Of a stretch of DNA of 64,000 nt, positions 1 through 12,223 are shown piece after piece. This DNA comes from Drechslerella dactyloides (taxonomy: Eukaryota; Ascomycota; Orbiliomycetes; Orbiliales; Orbiliaceae). The stretch's first letter is position 1. Every line of letters begins with the position of its first letter. Under the pieces are notes generated by a model. That model made no database searches. It saw nothing but the letters and a program-made list of their open reading frames with translations, and was not told the DNA's origin. Location: NCBI GenBank assembly GCA_020064725.1, contig JAGTWJ010000001.1, forward strand, positions 3,162,001-3,226,000. The letters run 5' to 3'. The translations under genes were made by a program, and so were the position numbers.

Positions 1-719
1 ACAACAACAATGACTGACTTACCATAGCGATACGACCAAGTGCGTGGTCGCTGAGTGGCTCGCTCTGATCTACGGACAAAGTATGTCGCCACCTGAAGCT
101 CAAGGCAGTATTGATGATATTCTCCTTCTCGAGAGGGAAAGCACCTTGAACCACATCCTTAGTCTAATGAACGGTAGGCACGCGTATATAAGATTCGTCC
201 ATCTACCTCTCACATTAAACACTCAAGCGGACCGAGGAACATACTAACACTAACCTCCATACAGACCCATTTGAGTTTCACCAAATGAACATGCGAACAA
301 GTATAACTAATTCAGTATCGGTCCCCGGCACTTCGCTCTCCGGTCCATATTCTCTACTACAATTGTGGACGGAAACGCAAGTCGCCGAGTACTCACGCCT
401 GGTGGACTGGCCACTTATTACTCTTAAACAAGACGATCTTGCAACCAGTTTCAAGAACCGCTATTTGCGTGACCAGTGCAACGCGAGCATCCGACAGGCG
501 GTCAACAATGGTGAAGTTACGGCGGTAATAGTCACGGCGGACCCGAACAACAGCTGCGAAGCGGAAATACCGGTCACCATACCCGGTGGTATCAAGGAGA
601 CCGGTAGCAATGTTCGAATAGAGCAAATTGGCAACGACCCGACAACGATATGGGTGAAGTTGGGTGGAAGCCCAGTGAGACTGACATTAGCCAAGCCGAT
701 CTCACTTACGTCTTTGTAG
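1..719 (+). CDS. 3' end of an unidentified protein gene, cut by the window edge
   Basis: Two coding exons are visible, about 28-173 and 265-719. The first seems to follow an intron ending in TAG at 25-27, with a CTGAC-like branch site just before it. The second intron (174-264) has a GTAGGC donor and a CTAAC..ACAG end. Joined, they keep one frame across a Met-Asn-Asp-Pro-Phe junction and stop at 717-719. The roughly 200 visible residues include an opening stretch with VAEWLALIYGQ, and a tail rich in Thr, Val and Pro with the repeated theme 'PVTIPGG' and 'GSPVRLTLAKPISL'. The tail looks like a beta-sheet C-terminal domain. I do not recognise the family. The N-terminus, and therefore localisation and function, lie outside the window. 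Confidence 0.55.
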
Positions 720-1499
720 ATGGTTTTAGGCGATCTTAGATCTCCTTGGCTACAAGTTTTCCATCACCTGTCTAAATATTTCTGAGCGAATTCGACGCGC
801 ATCACCACACTATCTCGCAACAATATACGGCAGAAAAGCAGCGCCTGTAGAGCTCGAACTCGAGTTACGGACCAGATCAGATCAGATCAGATCTCAAGCC
901 GATCTTAAAAGAGCCAACACTGCATCTAGAGCTTGGTGCTATTACAAGCAAAACACAGCCACCCCGACATACATCTTTTACCAGTTGTAGGACATATTAA
1001 TGTAGTCTACGCCTAGATTTAATACTTAGAAAATCGAATTAGCTGTTGTATTTTCTCAAACAACATGAAATCTAGAGGCACTGCTGGTCCAGTCGCGGCC
1101 ACGCGGCCACAAATCGAGTATATTTATCAACTCTATCATGCATTTGCAATATTCGTGGATACGTATACTATCCCTACCGGTTGCTGATCATACCATATGC
1201 TATCCCGCTCGTATAAATGCCCTGGCCCTATTGTGCTCAGGCCACAGGGACGGACAAGAGCCTTCATTATCAATATCTACTGCTAACGCAATGCACCGAT
1301 TGACGATAGTCATGAGCAAATCTGCGCTGGATCTGAGCGTGGCTCGCACGATTACTGTACCACGTGCACGAGGACTCTAAAATTGCTATGCGCACAACTG
1401 TATGAAGAGCCAGATGTATATTTAGGTATCATCCCGTTAAAAAATTTCATCACCTATAATTCTCCACGACAGTCGTTACCGTCATAACTCCAACCCAAT
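720..1499. other. intergenic spacer
   Basis: No gene is supported. The stretch is AT-rich and holds the (AGATC)4 repeat at 874-893. An 80-codon open frame at 1138-1380 has no splice context, domain or biased composition and is taken as chance. Confidence 0.6.
874..893. repeat. (AGATC)4 short tandem repeat
   Basis: Four perfect copies of the 5-base unit AGATC lie in intergenic DNA between the truncated first gene and the Ser/Thr-rich protein. It is a simple microsatellite with no sign of function. Confidence 0.9.
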
Positions 1500-2966
1500 A
1501 TGAGGATCCCTACGAGTATTCTTCTCCAAGCGCTGGCCACCTCATGGGCCGAGGGCGCTGTCATACCTAGGCGGGCCTCCTCTTCCGGGGAGTCACCTGT
1601 CCAGCCTCCTTGGGAGTTGGGTAGCCTTTTTGGCCGTCGAGCTCGCTTTGAGGTCTCCTCTTCGGACTCTAGCAGAGATGTAGATACTTCTTCTACCCCG
1701 AGCACGAGCCCAGCTACCAGTGCTCTCCATATCACAGAAATAACGGATGCCGTCTCAGTCGCCGTCAACGCCTTCAACTCGACACTTTCCGGCTACCACT
1801 CGCATATCATTGCCAGCATCGGGGCGAACGCTACGACTTTCAAGACTATTCTCATCCAGAAACAGAGACCTAGTACGATCACAAAGGTCCACCCTCCGCA
1901 TCTTAGACCTAGCCCGGCGATGGCCAGAATCACCACCACCGCCATGGGTCTGATCACCCAGGATACCACCTATACCACGCTCATGACTGTTGTCAGGACT
2001 ATCTCCAGGACATCCCAGTTCCAGAACCCGACCTGGTATTCCGTTCCGCACGCATCCGCCGAAGCCACACGCGGAGACACTCACGGTATCATCACACGCT
2101 ATCCAGTTACTCATACCATGACGACAGCCCCGCCGACTACGCCAGGGGACTCGGCTGATGACCCGACCATCACTCCGAGCGCTTCGCTCCCCATGTGGAT
2201 GGGCCAATCTCCAAAGTCTGGGCGATCCAGTCGCAGGCATGGAGTTCACGTGGAACCACAAACGATCTACCCGAAGGTGTATCCTCAATCCCCCAAGGAG
2301 GTACCGCCCATCTTTGCTCACCATACGAGCTCCAATCAACCCGCTTCGTCGAAATCTAGCACCTCGGCCAACGACTCGGAACCTAGACCTCAGCCAACTA
2401 TTTTTCTCCTGCCTATGCCTCCAACGCCTCTTGTGAGCACACAGCCACAGACTACCGCACAGCATCCGGCCCCATCAAACGGTATGGAGATCGGCTTTGT
2501 TGTCCCTACGAATATTCCGGCTCCCCCACCACTCAACAGCATCTCGGACGCGCTCAGTGTGACAAAGACAGCCAATATGCTAGGTGGAATTCCGACAACG
2601 TTCCGGACCATTGTCACATCCGCCAACCATCCCACAACGGCCGTCGGCATCTCTGAGACTACTCAGTCGCCCGACACTTCAAGGGTCGCCGCACCGACTC
2701 ATGGTACCCCGAGCATCGGGATATTTCCGCTTAATATATATATACTCCCGAACACTGACGACGGACAAGGCAACGAAGATCCACGGACGGCTCCGGCGAT
2801 GAGTGCTGTCGAGGCCTCGGGTACTCCTAGTAGGTAGTCTCACCCCGAATGCTAAATATCTAATCGTTTCACTAACCATATGCAGACCAGGGAGACTTTA
2901 AACTTCGTATTTGTGAGGGTATATATTGTGAAGAAGGGGAAGACATCGATATCATCAAGGTATAAT
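1500..2966 (+). CDS. Ser/Thr/Pro-rich secreted or cell-surface protein
   Basis: The main exon runs 1500-2829. A good intron (2830-2885: GTAGGT donor, CTAAC branch, TGCAG end) leads to a last exon of 26 codons at 2886-2966, for about 470 residues. The N-terminus (MRIPTSILLQALATSWAEGA) looks like a signal peptide, followed by an Arg-Arg pair near residue 24 that could be a processing site. The body is dominated by Ser, Thr and Pro with several NxS/T sites, typical of O-mannosylated fungal surface proteins. The last exon is different: short, acidic, with two cysteines (ICEGIYCEEGEDIDIIK). Without that splice the frame stops at 2837 after GTPSR. No GPI signal or known domain is visible, and I do not recognise a family. 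Confidence 0.55.
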
Positions 2967-3316
2967 TTTCTAGTGTCTAGCAGGTAGTCACCTTTAGTGT
3001 TTATGGGTGATCAAAGGATTGAGCAATTTCATTGATGGATTGAGCCAGCAAGCAAGCATGTCTTATTGCATTAATTAGCGTACAATTTACAGCGTTGAAG
3101 GGGCAGCATCGGACCTTCCAGGAATAGCGCCTCAGATAATACATATTTATAAGATTAGAGTGACACTTCAAGTAGCACTATCTATAGTTGCTATTGAATG
3201 TTAAGATCTCTTAGAACTCCGATACTATATAGATGACTTGCATAATATTAAACATCGATATTCGAGGCAGATGGCGCGGTCCTCCCGCTCCATAAACCTG
3301 TGGGAGAACATAGCCG
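2967..3316. other. convergent intergenic spacer
   Basis: An AT-rich stretch between the 3' ends of the Ser/Thr-rich gene and the minus-strand reductase. It presumably holds both polyadenylation regions. No coding sequence is seen. Confidence 0.6.
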
Positions 3317-4552
3317 CTAGCTAGACACAACCTTCTCCACGCTCTTCACCGTCTCTAGCACGGTATCCTCGAAGGAGATATAGTTAATCCCTAACACCTC
3401 TATACTCTGCTTGTTGTTAAAGCCATATGCTGGTCCCTTCTCCACGGGATTCTCGGGAAATTTCTTTCCTGGATAATGCCGCCTCAGCACATCCACCACC
3501 TCCTCCCACGTGAAGCCACCTCCGCAGTTGAGGAATCTCTTCCCTTTCGCTTCTTCGATCTCTAGCGCTTTGATATGCGCCTCCGCGACATCACGCACGT
3601 CTACATACGCTTTTGGCGCCGGGCCCTCTTCGATCTTGTCGTTCAGACCGGCAAAGTACTTGAATACAAGATATACGGAGGTATTAATACTTTCCGCATC
3701 CTTGACCGAGTGGATAACGGGGCCGAACACGAATGTCGGGTTGATAGCGACGACCTCGAAGGCGGGCTTCTCCGCGGCAACGAAGTCCCAGAGAGCGCGT
3801 TCGGCGAGAGCTTTAGAGGCGCGGTAGGATTCATTAGGAGGTGGCATTGTAGTTGATTTGCCGGATTTGTAGTCTTCGCAAATTGTGACGGAGCGGATAT
3901 TCCATTGCGATTCATCGTAGGTATGGCCTGGGGGAAACGGCTCCATTATGGATGCGAACGATGAAGTGATGACGACGCGTTTAAGTTGGGAGCCAGCATG
4001 CTAGATGACACACATACTTTATCAATACCAGCGGCCAAGCGAAGGTAGTTGAGGGGCTACAATTGACTTACATTCTTTGCGGCTCTCAGCAGGTTCAGTG
4101 TCCCATTGACGGCAGGGTTGATCAGGTCCTTATACGGATCGGTAACGCGATAGTGAAACGGACTGGCAATGTGCTCGATGCCGTCGACACCCTTGACGGC
4201 TTCATTGAAGGCTCCATCGAGCTCGAGGTCGGCTACCTCGACGACCTCAAAATTATCGGCGTACTTGGCAAAGGGGCCATTCTTCAGGAATTCGGCCTTG
4301 CTCAGGGTTCGGGCGGTGCCTCTAACTTTGTACCCGCGTTCGAGCAGTTTAAGGGCTGTCCAGGATGCAATCTACCGTCCTCCTGTTAGTTTATGGTGCC
4401 GCGTTTGTGGTATAGATGCACAAGACTCACGTATCCTACACGGTGAAGATGTCAGCTATCTCAGCCCAAATGTTCAAAATGCCCTGCATGCATAGAAACG
4501 TACCTGTAACGCCTGTGACAAGGATCAATCCGCCCTTTGGAGGTGTGGTCAT
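3317..4552 (-). CDS. NADPH-dependent extended-SDR reductase (dihydroflavonol-4-reductase / GRE2-like)
   Basis: Four exons read on the minus strand: 4552-4504, a 5-base exon 4435-4431, 4371-4072 and 4000-3317, giving 345 residues. The splices restore the Rossmann dinucleotide motif TGVTGYIAS near the N-terminus; the central Gly-Tyr is encoded across and within the 5-base exon. Next come the RGTART segment (NADP ribose-phosphate contact in this family), ITSSFAS with the catalytic Ser region, and NESYRASK with catalytic Tyr177 and Lys181. The C-terminal half (YVDVRDVAEAH, FLNCGGGFTWEEV) is typical of cinnamoyl-CoA-, dihydroflavonol- and methylglyoxal-reductase-like enzymes, which reduce aldehydes or ketones in the cytosol. 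The natural substrate cannot be told. It is divergent from the S41 peptidase gene across a long spacer. Confidence 0.93.
4431..4435 (-). other. 5-base micro-exon of the SDR gene
   Basis: On the minus strand the bases GATAC are flanked by an acceptor (CCGTGTAG) and a consensus donor (GTGAGT). Including them adds Gly-Tyr and makes the canonical TGxxGYIAS cofactor motif in frame with both neighbours. Leaving them out shifts the frame and breaks the motif. Confidence 0.85.
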
Positions 4553-4726
4553 TTTCGCGTTGTGCAATGTGGATCGTGTGAGTGTAACCTGAAGTCAACG
4601 CTGCAACGTCAAGAGCAAGCCCAATTGCCCGATTCACTCGTTCAAAATTACTTTGAAGGTTGAAGTAGTGAAGTGAGGGGTAGCTGTAAAAGTCTAACCT
4701 CGGGTCTCCGCCAGCGGGGTCGACGG

Positions 4727-4735
4727 ATATATATA
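4727..4735 (-). promoter_or_regulatory. candidate TATA box of the SDR gene
   Basis: A TATATATA run about 175 bases upstream of the reductase start codon, inside an otherwise mixed-composition stretch. Position and sequence fit a core promoter; this is inference only. Confidence 0.45.
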
Positions 4736-7685
4736 CGCACGCCATAAATCTAAAGCCAACTGTGAAAGCTACTCGTATCCGCTGTCGTTCTAAGTTTAGT
4801 TAGTGCCGTCGCTGAGGTTGCGGGTTTGCTGACAAACAGGACAGCTTTCGGTGAAATTTGTGCCGTGGAATCGCGTAATGCAGAGCGCTCATGCTTGCAG
4901 CGGGAATTACTAACCCGTCGGCGGGGCTTCGGTTAGCACCTATCAATCGGGCCGGCATCATGATGTCAAGAGCAGCGGGAACCCTACGTTGGTTGGAAAT
5001 TTCGCAATTTTGTTCGCGGATGTGCCGACGCAACGGAGTTAGCAGTGGAGTTTGGATATAAAACCCAGCAACCCAAGCTGGAGTTAGTGATCCTGATGCA
5101 TGTTTAATCACTTTTCCTCAGGATCTTCCTACTCGCGAGATAATATAATACAAGGCATTTGAAGCTTGGATTTCACTGTTTGAGAATTCGGAAAATAACT
5201 TTATTGGATGTCGAACTTTTCAAGCTTTTTACCTCGTGTCGCACACCTTGTTTGGATCACACATCGTCTCGCGAACCGCTTTGGCACAAGGGGACCCTCC
5301 AGTCGCCGTGAGTCTAGAGACACACTAAATAATCTTGCCCAAACCAGTTAAAAATTACTACGCGAATTATCCAGGATCGAAAGCACGCGTAGAATCAAGA
5401 TCATGTAGACCTAGCTAACTTGTTAATAACGTTAAGTGCAACACTAAGTCGACTTATTTCTAAGATTATTTACAAAATATTGAACAAATTTCAGTAATAT
5501 CAGGAAATTGTCCTATAATCCATCGGCCAAATTGTCTTGCGAGCGATGGCGACGAGTACACGTGCCGAGGAGAATTTAAAGATTTCGAGTCTCGTCCGGT
5601 AGTTCCCATTTGTTTTTAGATTGCCGTAGATACGGAATGCATCACCCTCGGAGCTGATCTAACAGAGCTAGCTGGAAACGAACATCGACGAATCGAAGGA
5701 GACAAATCGCAAGATCTATATGAGCAGGAATTAATGAATCCGTCGTCAGAGAGGGTTTATCTAACACTATTTTTAGCTTCCCCTGCCCACGATAATCCAT
5801 TAAACATATAATCCTAAATACCTGTCCAGTTTACCTATACATTCCACCTTCACAGATAGTTAAGCTAGATATAAGATATCAAAGATTGATTTGACGAATT
5901 CGCGAAACGATTGAGATTATCACCCTTTGCCGTTGAGGCCAATTCACGAATTCAGCCTGGTATGAGGACCACAATAATCCCTCGGGATGCATATAATCCT
6001 ACAAACAAATCCCATGTGCACTTCAAGGTAACAACATTCATTTAGAAAGAGGCTGGACTCGACTGGAACACTAACATCATCTTACGTTTACGACGACAAT
6101 GCATTTTTCGCACTTTTTCGTTCCGTGGTCACTCTAAAATATACGAGAATAGATCATGATACCTGCTCTCCCCAAGGTGGCAGTTAGAGATTCAGTCAAC
6201 TTGAGGCTCGGGATCCCAAAGGCGCAAAGCACGACGTCGGAGACAACCGAAAATGTTCGGCCAGCCACAACACGCTGCTCCCACGCGGCCTCGCGAGGCA
6301 GATCCAACGAAAAAATGAAAGCCTGGACCCGTCGACCGCAGGAGGATCACGATGGTTGCCACTTGAGGCAACAGCATCCCGTCGCCAAAATGGAGGGAGA
6401 GACACCGCAATCAGACCGTGATTTCTCGGGATAGTCACCTGTCCTTCGGCCGACCGCCCAGCTAAATGCACGACCAGATCAAGCATGCATCTATCTTGGG
6501 CAATCCCCAAGCCGGCGCAGTCGGCAACGATGCATATTAGTCTGGAAGCTTAAGTCTCCACCCATGCTTCTCGGCGAGGAGAGAACACCCAGATCCACTG
6601 TGCTAACCGCCTCGAGAATTGGCTATTTCTCACTTTTCTGCCTCCAAAAGTGGTGCGAAGGTTTGCGCTTGCTGTTATGTCGGCATCTTCACCGAGACGC
6701 ATAGGCTCTTCCCGTCGTCGCACTGCATGTCAAATCACGACTGTGCATCCATATATGTGAAGAAACCTCGAGAATCGATAACCTGTGGCTTTCTGCCATG
6801 GCGGCCAAAGCTGCATGAAACGCCTGTGTGTATCTGACGGCGACTTGTCGCCTAGATATACGCATTCCGTGCCTATCCAGCACCAGCCCTGCAGATATGA
6901 ATCCGACCGAGTCTCATCTAGCTGGCACCCTTGAGTAAGTTGACGCTAGCTACCTCTCTGCATGCTTCTTCCAGTTCATGGACCCGCGGGCCGCGAACGC
7001 AAACTTCGGATTCAAGAAAACAACAATGCTTCCTAAAATAACACTATTCGTCTCGTCTACCCGGGTGCACACACATCAGTCTCCAGCAGCTGTACATACA
7101 TCACGGCGAGCCATTCCAGGGACCAGAACCATGCCAGCCAGGCGCAGTAGGGCGCCATCTGCACGTCTGTCTAAAGTATCCCGCATTGAGCAAAAACGGC
7201 CAAACATCTGCACACTCCACTTCAGCCGCCATGCAGGCTCGGCGTCCGCTACGAAATTTTTACCCTACGAAAAAGTGAAAGTCGGCAGCTTGCCCCTCCT
7301 CCTCGCCCTCGAGTAGACCCGTCAACTGCTTAAACTCCATTTCCAGCAAAGTCATGCCAGGGTCGCCAACAACGTCGCCGCGCAATTGGCTGAGTCAAGC
7401 GAACAAGGCCCGCAGATTGACGCCCCACGAGGTGCAGCAAGGATCGATTTGGATTTTTTTTTGGACGCTTGCTACGACCACTTGGGCCTGCTATTCCGCA
7501 TCTGGTTCGCTGGTCCACGCTCAGCCCCAGCAGCACGGAAACAAGTCAGGAGCTGTTGAAACTGGACTGTAGCACATACAGGCCCAGCCCGTCCACTGTC
7601 GTGGGTGGCTGTCGGTCTACCCTTTGTTTAGCATCATGCAGGCCAGATGCTAAGAAGGCCTTCTTCTTGTTCTCGATGGTTGAAA

Positions 7686-7693
7686 TATATAAG
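7686..7693 (+). promoter_or_regulatory. candidate TATA box of the S41 peptidase gene
   Basis: TATATAAG lies about 194 bases before the start codon at 7887 and is followed by a pyrimidine-rich stretch (7725-7815) typical of fungal transcription-start regions. Confidence 0.5.
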
Positions 7694-7886
7694 CAAGATC
7701 GCAGGGTATTCGCTTTCTTTCTCACGTCTCGATAACTCGCCCTCTCTTCACGTTAGGAGTAGTTAGCTAGCAGCTACCTCCATTCCCACAAGTCTTTTTC
7801 TTATGTTCTGCTGCTCATTGTTTAGCTAGTGGTTTTCGTTTATTGGTTTAGTATTTCCCTGTAGGTCAGAGCCCGTAATACGCAAG

Positions 7887-10557
7887 ATGATTGTAAAGAC
7901 GACGGCGGCAGCTCTGCTGGGTTTAGGTTGTACCTTTGCAGATGCTGTATCTCTACCACAGATTGGCATTCTGCCAGCAGCTTCAATCGTGAAAAGACAA
8001 GCGGCCCCTGCAAAATACGTACCGACAGAAGACGACCTGTCAAGCGGATGCGCCAATATTGCCCGCGTCGCAGCGTCATTCGGCAGGACTTCTGAGGCGG
8101 ACTGTAGGTCACAACCTCCCCATGTACCGTATCGTGGCGCGGCTGCATGAATATGCGGCATGCAGCGAAGATACTTGCTTTACCGTCGATCGGACGAGGT
8201 TCCTTGGCCCTGTCGACAGGCGAGGCAACACTGGCTAACGTTACATTCTTCCTTGTGCAGCCGCGACCGCATTCCCAGTCGACGCCAAGATCGCATACGA
8301 CTGTCTGGCTTCCATCCCGCTAGACAAAGATGCCGTCCTCCTCTTCCTCAATGAACTCAAGAAATTCGTCCAGTTCCAAAGCACACTCGAGTACCTGGCG
8401 CGACCGCCGTCCAAGTCCGGCCAGGACCCTATGGACCTCCTTGGCGGCCTGACGGACATCGGGACTGCTGTGAACTCTGGCTCTATCACATCCTGGAACG
8501 ATGTCGAAACCCGAGCCGAAAAGCTGTTGGACGGCTGCCATGAGGGTCATTTATACGTCACCTGGCCGCTCCCATCGTTAATCAGCTTCCGCGCACCATT
8601 TCAACTTGTCAGTATGAGCTCGGACGGAACGCAGTTGCCGAAAGTCTACGTCGCCGACGACGCTCAACTGGAATCGACGGGCAACGGCCAATTCAATGCT
8701 TCTGCAATCACTCAGATCGACGGTCAGGATGTCGTCCAGGCAATCGACAAGCTCATGTACTACGAAAGTTCGCAGTCGCCAGATACCCGATGGAACGCAG
8801 CCTTCCAGTCGCAGAACCCCCCAAAGCAGGGTGAATTCTTCACCCGGACGCGGTACCCAGGCGCAAATACCTTTGTTCTGACGTTCGAAAACGGGACGTC
8901 GACGGAGTACAGCTATACGGCCAAGGCGCTCAACGTTCCAGGGCAGAACATCTGGTCAAAGCTAACTTCTGGCCAGGACGTCTGGGACAAGATCATAAAT
9001 GTTCCTCCAGCCCAGAATTCCGGAGCAGCAGGCAAGCTCCGAGCCCGCGCCCTCGAAGACTACAAGCACCGAACCATGATAAGCCCAATGGACGAAACGC
9101 TTCGCCGACTTAAAAAGCGACAGACAGCCAACAACGAGGTTCCACCACCAGACCAGCTCGTGATATTGAACGGAGACTTCCCAGACACCCCAGGCGTCAA
9201 GCCATACATCCAAGATATCAATCAAGTCGTGGGCGGATACTTCATGGCCGATTATGACAAGAGCGACAATAACAGCAAGACGGCAATCATCGACGTCACA
9301 GGTTTTTCACCGGACAATACGACCGCCGAATTCGCCACACAAGCTGTGCAAGCCGCCGTCGAGATGTTCCTCGCTGAAGCAAAGCGCCGCAAGATGGAGC
9401 GCCTCATCATTGACGTGCGCGGCAACGGCGGCGGCTACGTCAACATGGGCTACGACCTGTACAAACAGCTCTTCCCATCCTCAGAACCGTACTCCGGCAC
9501 CCGTTTACGCAATCACCCTGCCTCGCTCAAAATCGCACAGGCTTTCACACAACTAGTTAACCAAGAGGTTATTGACGACCTCATCAAGAATATTGGCGGC
9601 GGCGTGGGCGCGAACCTGAGTGTCGCGCAGGCTGCGAGGTACGAGCAGGCGACCTTCGCCTCGGTCAGCAACCTCGACCAGTTCCTGAATCTCGATGCGA
9701 ACGGCACCGCCTTCAAGTCCTTCGGCGACTTTTTCGGCCCCGTAGATATATACGATGACCAGTTCACGCATACCCTGACGTACGACCTGCGCAACCTCAT
9801 CGCTGTCGGCGACTTGGGCTACTCGATCACCGGATACGGCGACCGAGCCTCCTACGCGAACAATCCAGACCCGTTCAAACCGGAGAACATCATCCTAGTG
9901 ACCGACGGTGTGTGCGCGTCGACCTGTGGTATCTTTGCCGAGTTCCTTCGAAACCAGCAGAAAATTCGGACGGTTGTCGTCGGGGGGCGCCCGGACAAAG
10001 AGCCATCACCGGCGGTCGGCGGTACTCGCGGCACTCAGGTCATCCAGCATAACGCGCATATGCTCAAATTTGTGGAAATCGTCGAGCAAAACTTTGCCCC
10101 GCGCGACGCTGCAGAGCAGGCGGAGTGGGACGGAATATTCCCGCGACCGTTTCAGCTGAACATCCCAGAGGCAGCAGTAAACTGGAAAGATAACATCCGG
10201 AAGACGGACCCAACGCAGACGCCGCTACAATTCTACCTGGAGGCAGCGGACTGTCGGCTGTTCTATACCAAGCAGACCCTCGTGTATTCGCATGAGCTTT
10301 GGAACCGCGTCGACGATCTAGCATGGGGCTCAGAGGACAATTGCGCTCAGGGGAGCCTGAAGAATGCGAACGTTGTTTTGGGAGATGCGAACGGTGTGCC
10401 GGTGTCGATTGGGCCTGTCACTGGACCCGGGTTCAACAGCGGTGCCAACGGCGACCTGCCGCAGTTGACGGGCGATTACGATGTTGATACTGCGTTGTGG
10501 ATCTGGTACGGCGTGCGGTACTCGATTGGCTCTTCGCGCGGCAGGACACCAGCGTAG
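7887..10557 (+). CDS. secreted S41-family (CPAF-like) serine peptidase
   Basis: Exons 7887-8103 and 8261-10557 are joined over an intron with donor GTAGGT and branch CTAAC, giving 837 residues. Residues 1-20 form a signal peptide, and Lys36-Arg37 is a kexin-type cleavage site before QAAP. In fungal relatives the middle portion carries a CPAF-like PDZ region. The S41 core begins at IIDVRGNGGGYVNMGYDLY (about residues 455-473). The nucleophile is most likely Ser626 in TDGVCASTCGIFAEF. Pairs of Cys suggest disulfides, which fits secretion. Family members cleave extracellular proteins, and many of these fungal copies have no known substrate. It lies upstream of the glucoamylase in the same direction. 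Codons are strongly GC-ending, like the neighbours. The family call is firm and the substrate unknown. Confidence 0.9.
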
Positions 10558-12223
10558 ATATAGTCAGCATGCATCTTGTAACGACCATTTGGTGTTTCTT
10601 CATGACGGGGCAAGGATTTCGGTGTGCATTTGATTGTATATAGCATTGTAGAGGCGTTCTTTGGCGTGTTACATTGGCATTTTGGGTATTTTATATTTGA
10701 GCACGCATGAGCACACAGCTTGGTAATATCCAGCTGTGGCAACAATCTTACCTCTTCTTTTCCTTCCTCATATGCCGAGTCTGTACAATTCTATCTGGCC
10801 CAAGCTTATTCGATAAGCTTACACGTGCGTATTTTGAATATCTGTGCCCAGTGTTTGGTACCCTGTCCAGCAGTCGTGCCACCTTCCCACAAACACCAAA
10901 ACATAAGACCCAAGCCCGATTACGCCATGCTTGGGTCTGGAATCGAATTACCGATAGTGATCACTTGCCAGCATGTGCAACAACGACAGGCATACATGGC
11001 AGCTTTCCCAGCCTTTTTTTCCGATTCTTCTGTGGTAGGGAGCACACAGAGCTCCAGGCAATTGGATTGGTGGATCACAAGGTCTCTTTGGAGTCGCATG
11101 CACTAAGTTGACCCCTCGGTGATAACCCCAGTCGCGAAGGTTGTTTGTCCGTGCACTTCCCCGCATAAACCGATGTGTGGAATGTTGCCCCGCTGCAGGT
11201 TTAGTGCATGCAGGTTAGGATTCGTCCGAAGAAATGTGCCGGCAAGGTGCAGTAGACAAATTCCGTAGCCGGCAGAAGAATGTATCTGCGAATACAATAA
11301 TATATGCACTGATCTTGTCAGCTCGTGAAGATGCATACTCGAGGACAAATGATATCGATGCTTACCATCTACCATACCGGTTCGGCATGCCTCTCATCGA
11401 AGCTATACAAAAGCCTGCACAGTTGTGCAACAGCCGGGACTGCTACTCGTCGACTAGTACTGTCAATAGAGCGAAAGGTGGATGCCGTTGGTACAGTTGT
11501 GCAGGAATGATGTCGTGTGGAGTCCGCTAGTTGGCGCAGGGAAGTTGCGTGGACGTGCCGAAAGCAGCAAAAGGGCCAGCTGACACGCCTTTCCGACGTC
11601 CTTTGGCCACGAGCAGCAACTTTGACGACGCCCATTTGACAGGAACCCGCAGATGGCTCACCGGTACTTTCTCTCCCTCCGCCTTAATCTTAATTTCGAC
11701 TGGACTAGGTTCTCGAGGAATGGCAGCTGACAGACAGTTGTGCAGTTTGCGGTGCCACAGGCTGCCGAGGTCTGTCTGGCTAGTTGCTGGCGGCCGGGAC
11801 TTGATGCCATCATGGCCGCAGCTTGCTTGGGTGCATGGCGTCGATAATGCATATCTGGGCACCTTCCCGACCCGTCGATGCTTTAAAAGGCGCCACGGAG
11901 CCCAGCTCTATCGAAAACCCGGCTGGCATTCTCTCCCTCTAGGGCCCGTCGCCGCTGCCATGAGGTTACCCGGTAACCCAAGGGCTTAGTAGTATCCTAA
12001 CCGCCCGATAGCAACTATCACGATCGCCAGGGCGCGCTGCTGCCTGCTTGTCGCCTTCCTCTTAGGACTTTACACGATGGTCGCTGTGCGCGCGCCGCAA
12101 TATTTAACCAGCCAAAGTCCTACGGGACCGCGGCTGGAAGGCATCGAACTGGACGTGCCCAGCAGCCATTATCTCGAGTTACCGTCGTTATCCACCTGCT
12201 GGGAGTCGATCGCTACCGCCGCC
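10558..12223. other. intergenic region upstream of the glucoamylase
   Basis: Contains the 3' end of the peptidase transcript and the promoter and leader of the glucoamylase. Overlapping open frames of 60-150 codons on both strands (for example 10707-11111 and 11531-11989) lack domains and contradict each other. No further gene is supported. Confidence 0.55.
11882..11889 (+). promoter_or_regulatory. candidate TATA-like element of the glucoamylase gene
   Basis: TTTAAAAG in a GC-rich setting about 335 bases before the glucoamylase start. A long leader is common for fungal amylase genes. This is only a positional candidate. Confidence 0.3.

Larger units (their letters stand above)
4553..7886. 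other. 3.3-kb divergent intergenic region
   Basis: Lies between the outward-facing SDR and S41 peptidase genes. The part from 5.1 to 6.1 kb is AT-rich, whereas 6.2-7.6 kb is GC-richer and holds several overlapping open frames of 60-110 codons on both strands. None has a domain, a signal peptide or a coherent splice pattern. An isolated TATAAAA lies at 5057-5063 with no identified gene. I see no coding sequence that I can support. Confidence 0.5.

Noticed and set aside
874..893. Short tandem repeats considered as the start of a CRISPR-like or satellite array
   Set aside because: Only four copies of a 5-base unit, no spacers; the same holds for 18534-18553.
1755..2465. 236-codon minus-strand open frame
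   Set aside because: Antisense to the Ser/Thr-rich gene; Arg/Gly-rich without domain.
6156..7735. Several 60-112-codon frames upstream of the S41 peptidase
   Set aside because: Conflicting strands and frames, no domain or signal peptide; treated as promoter DNA.
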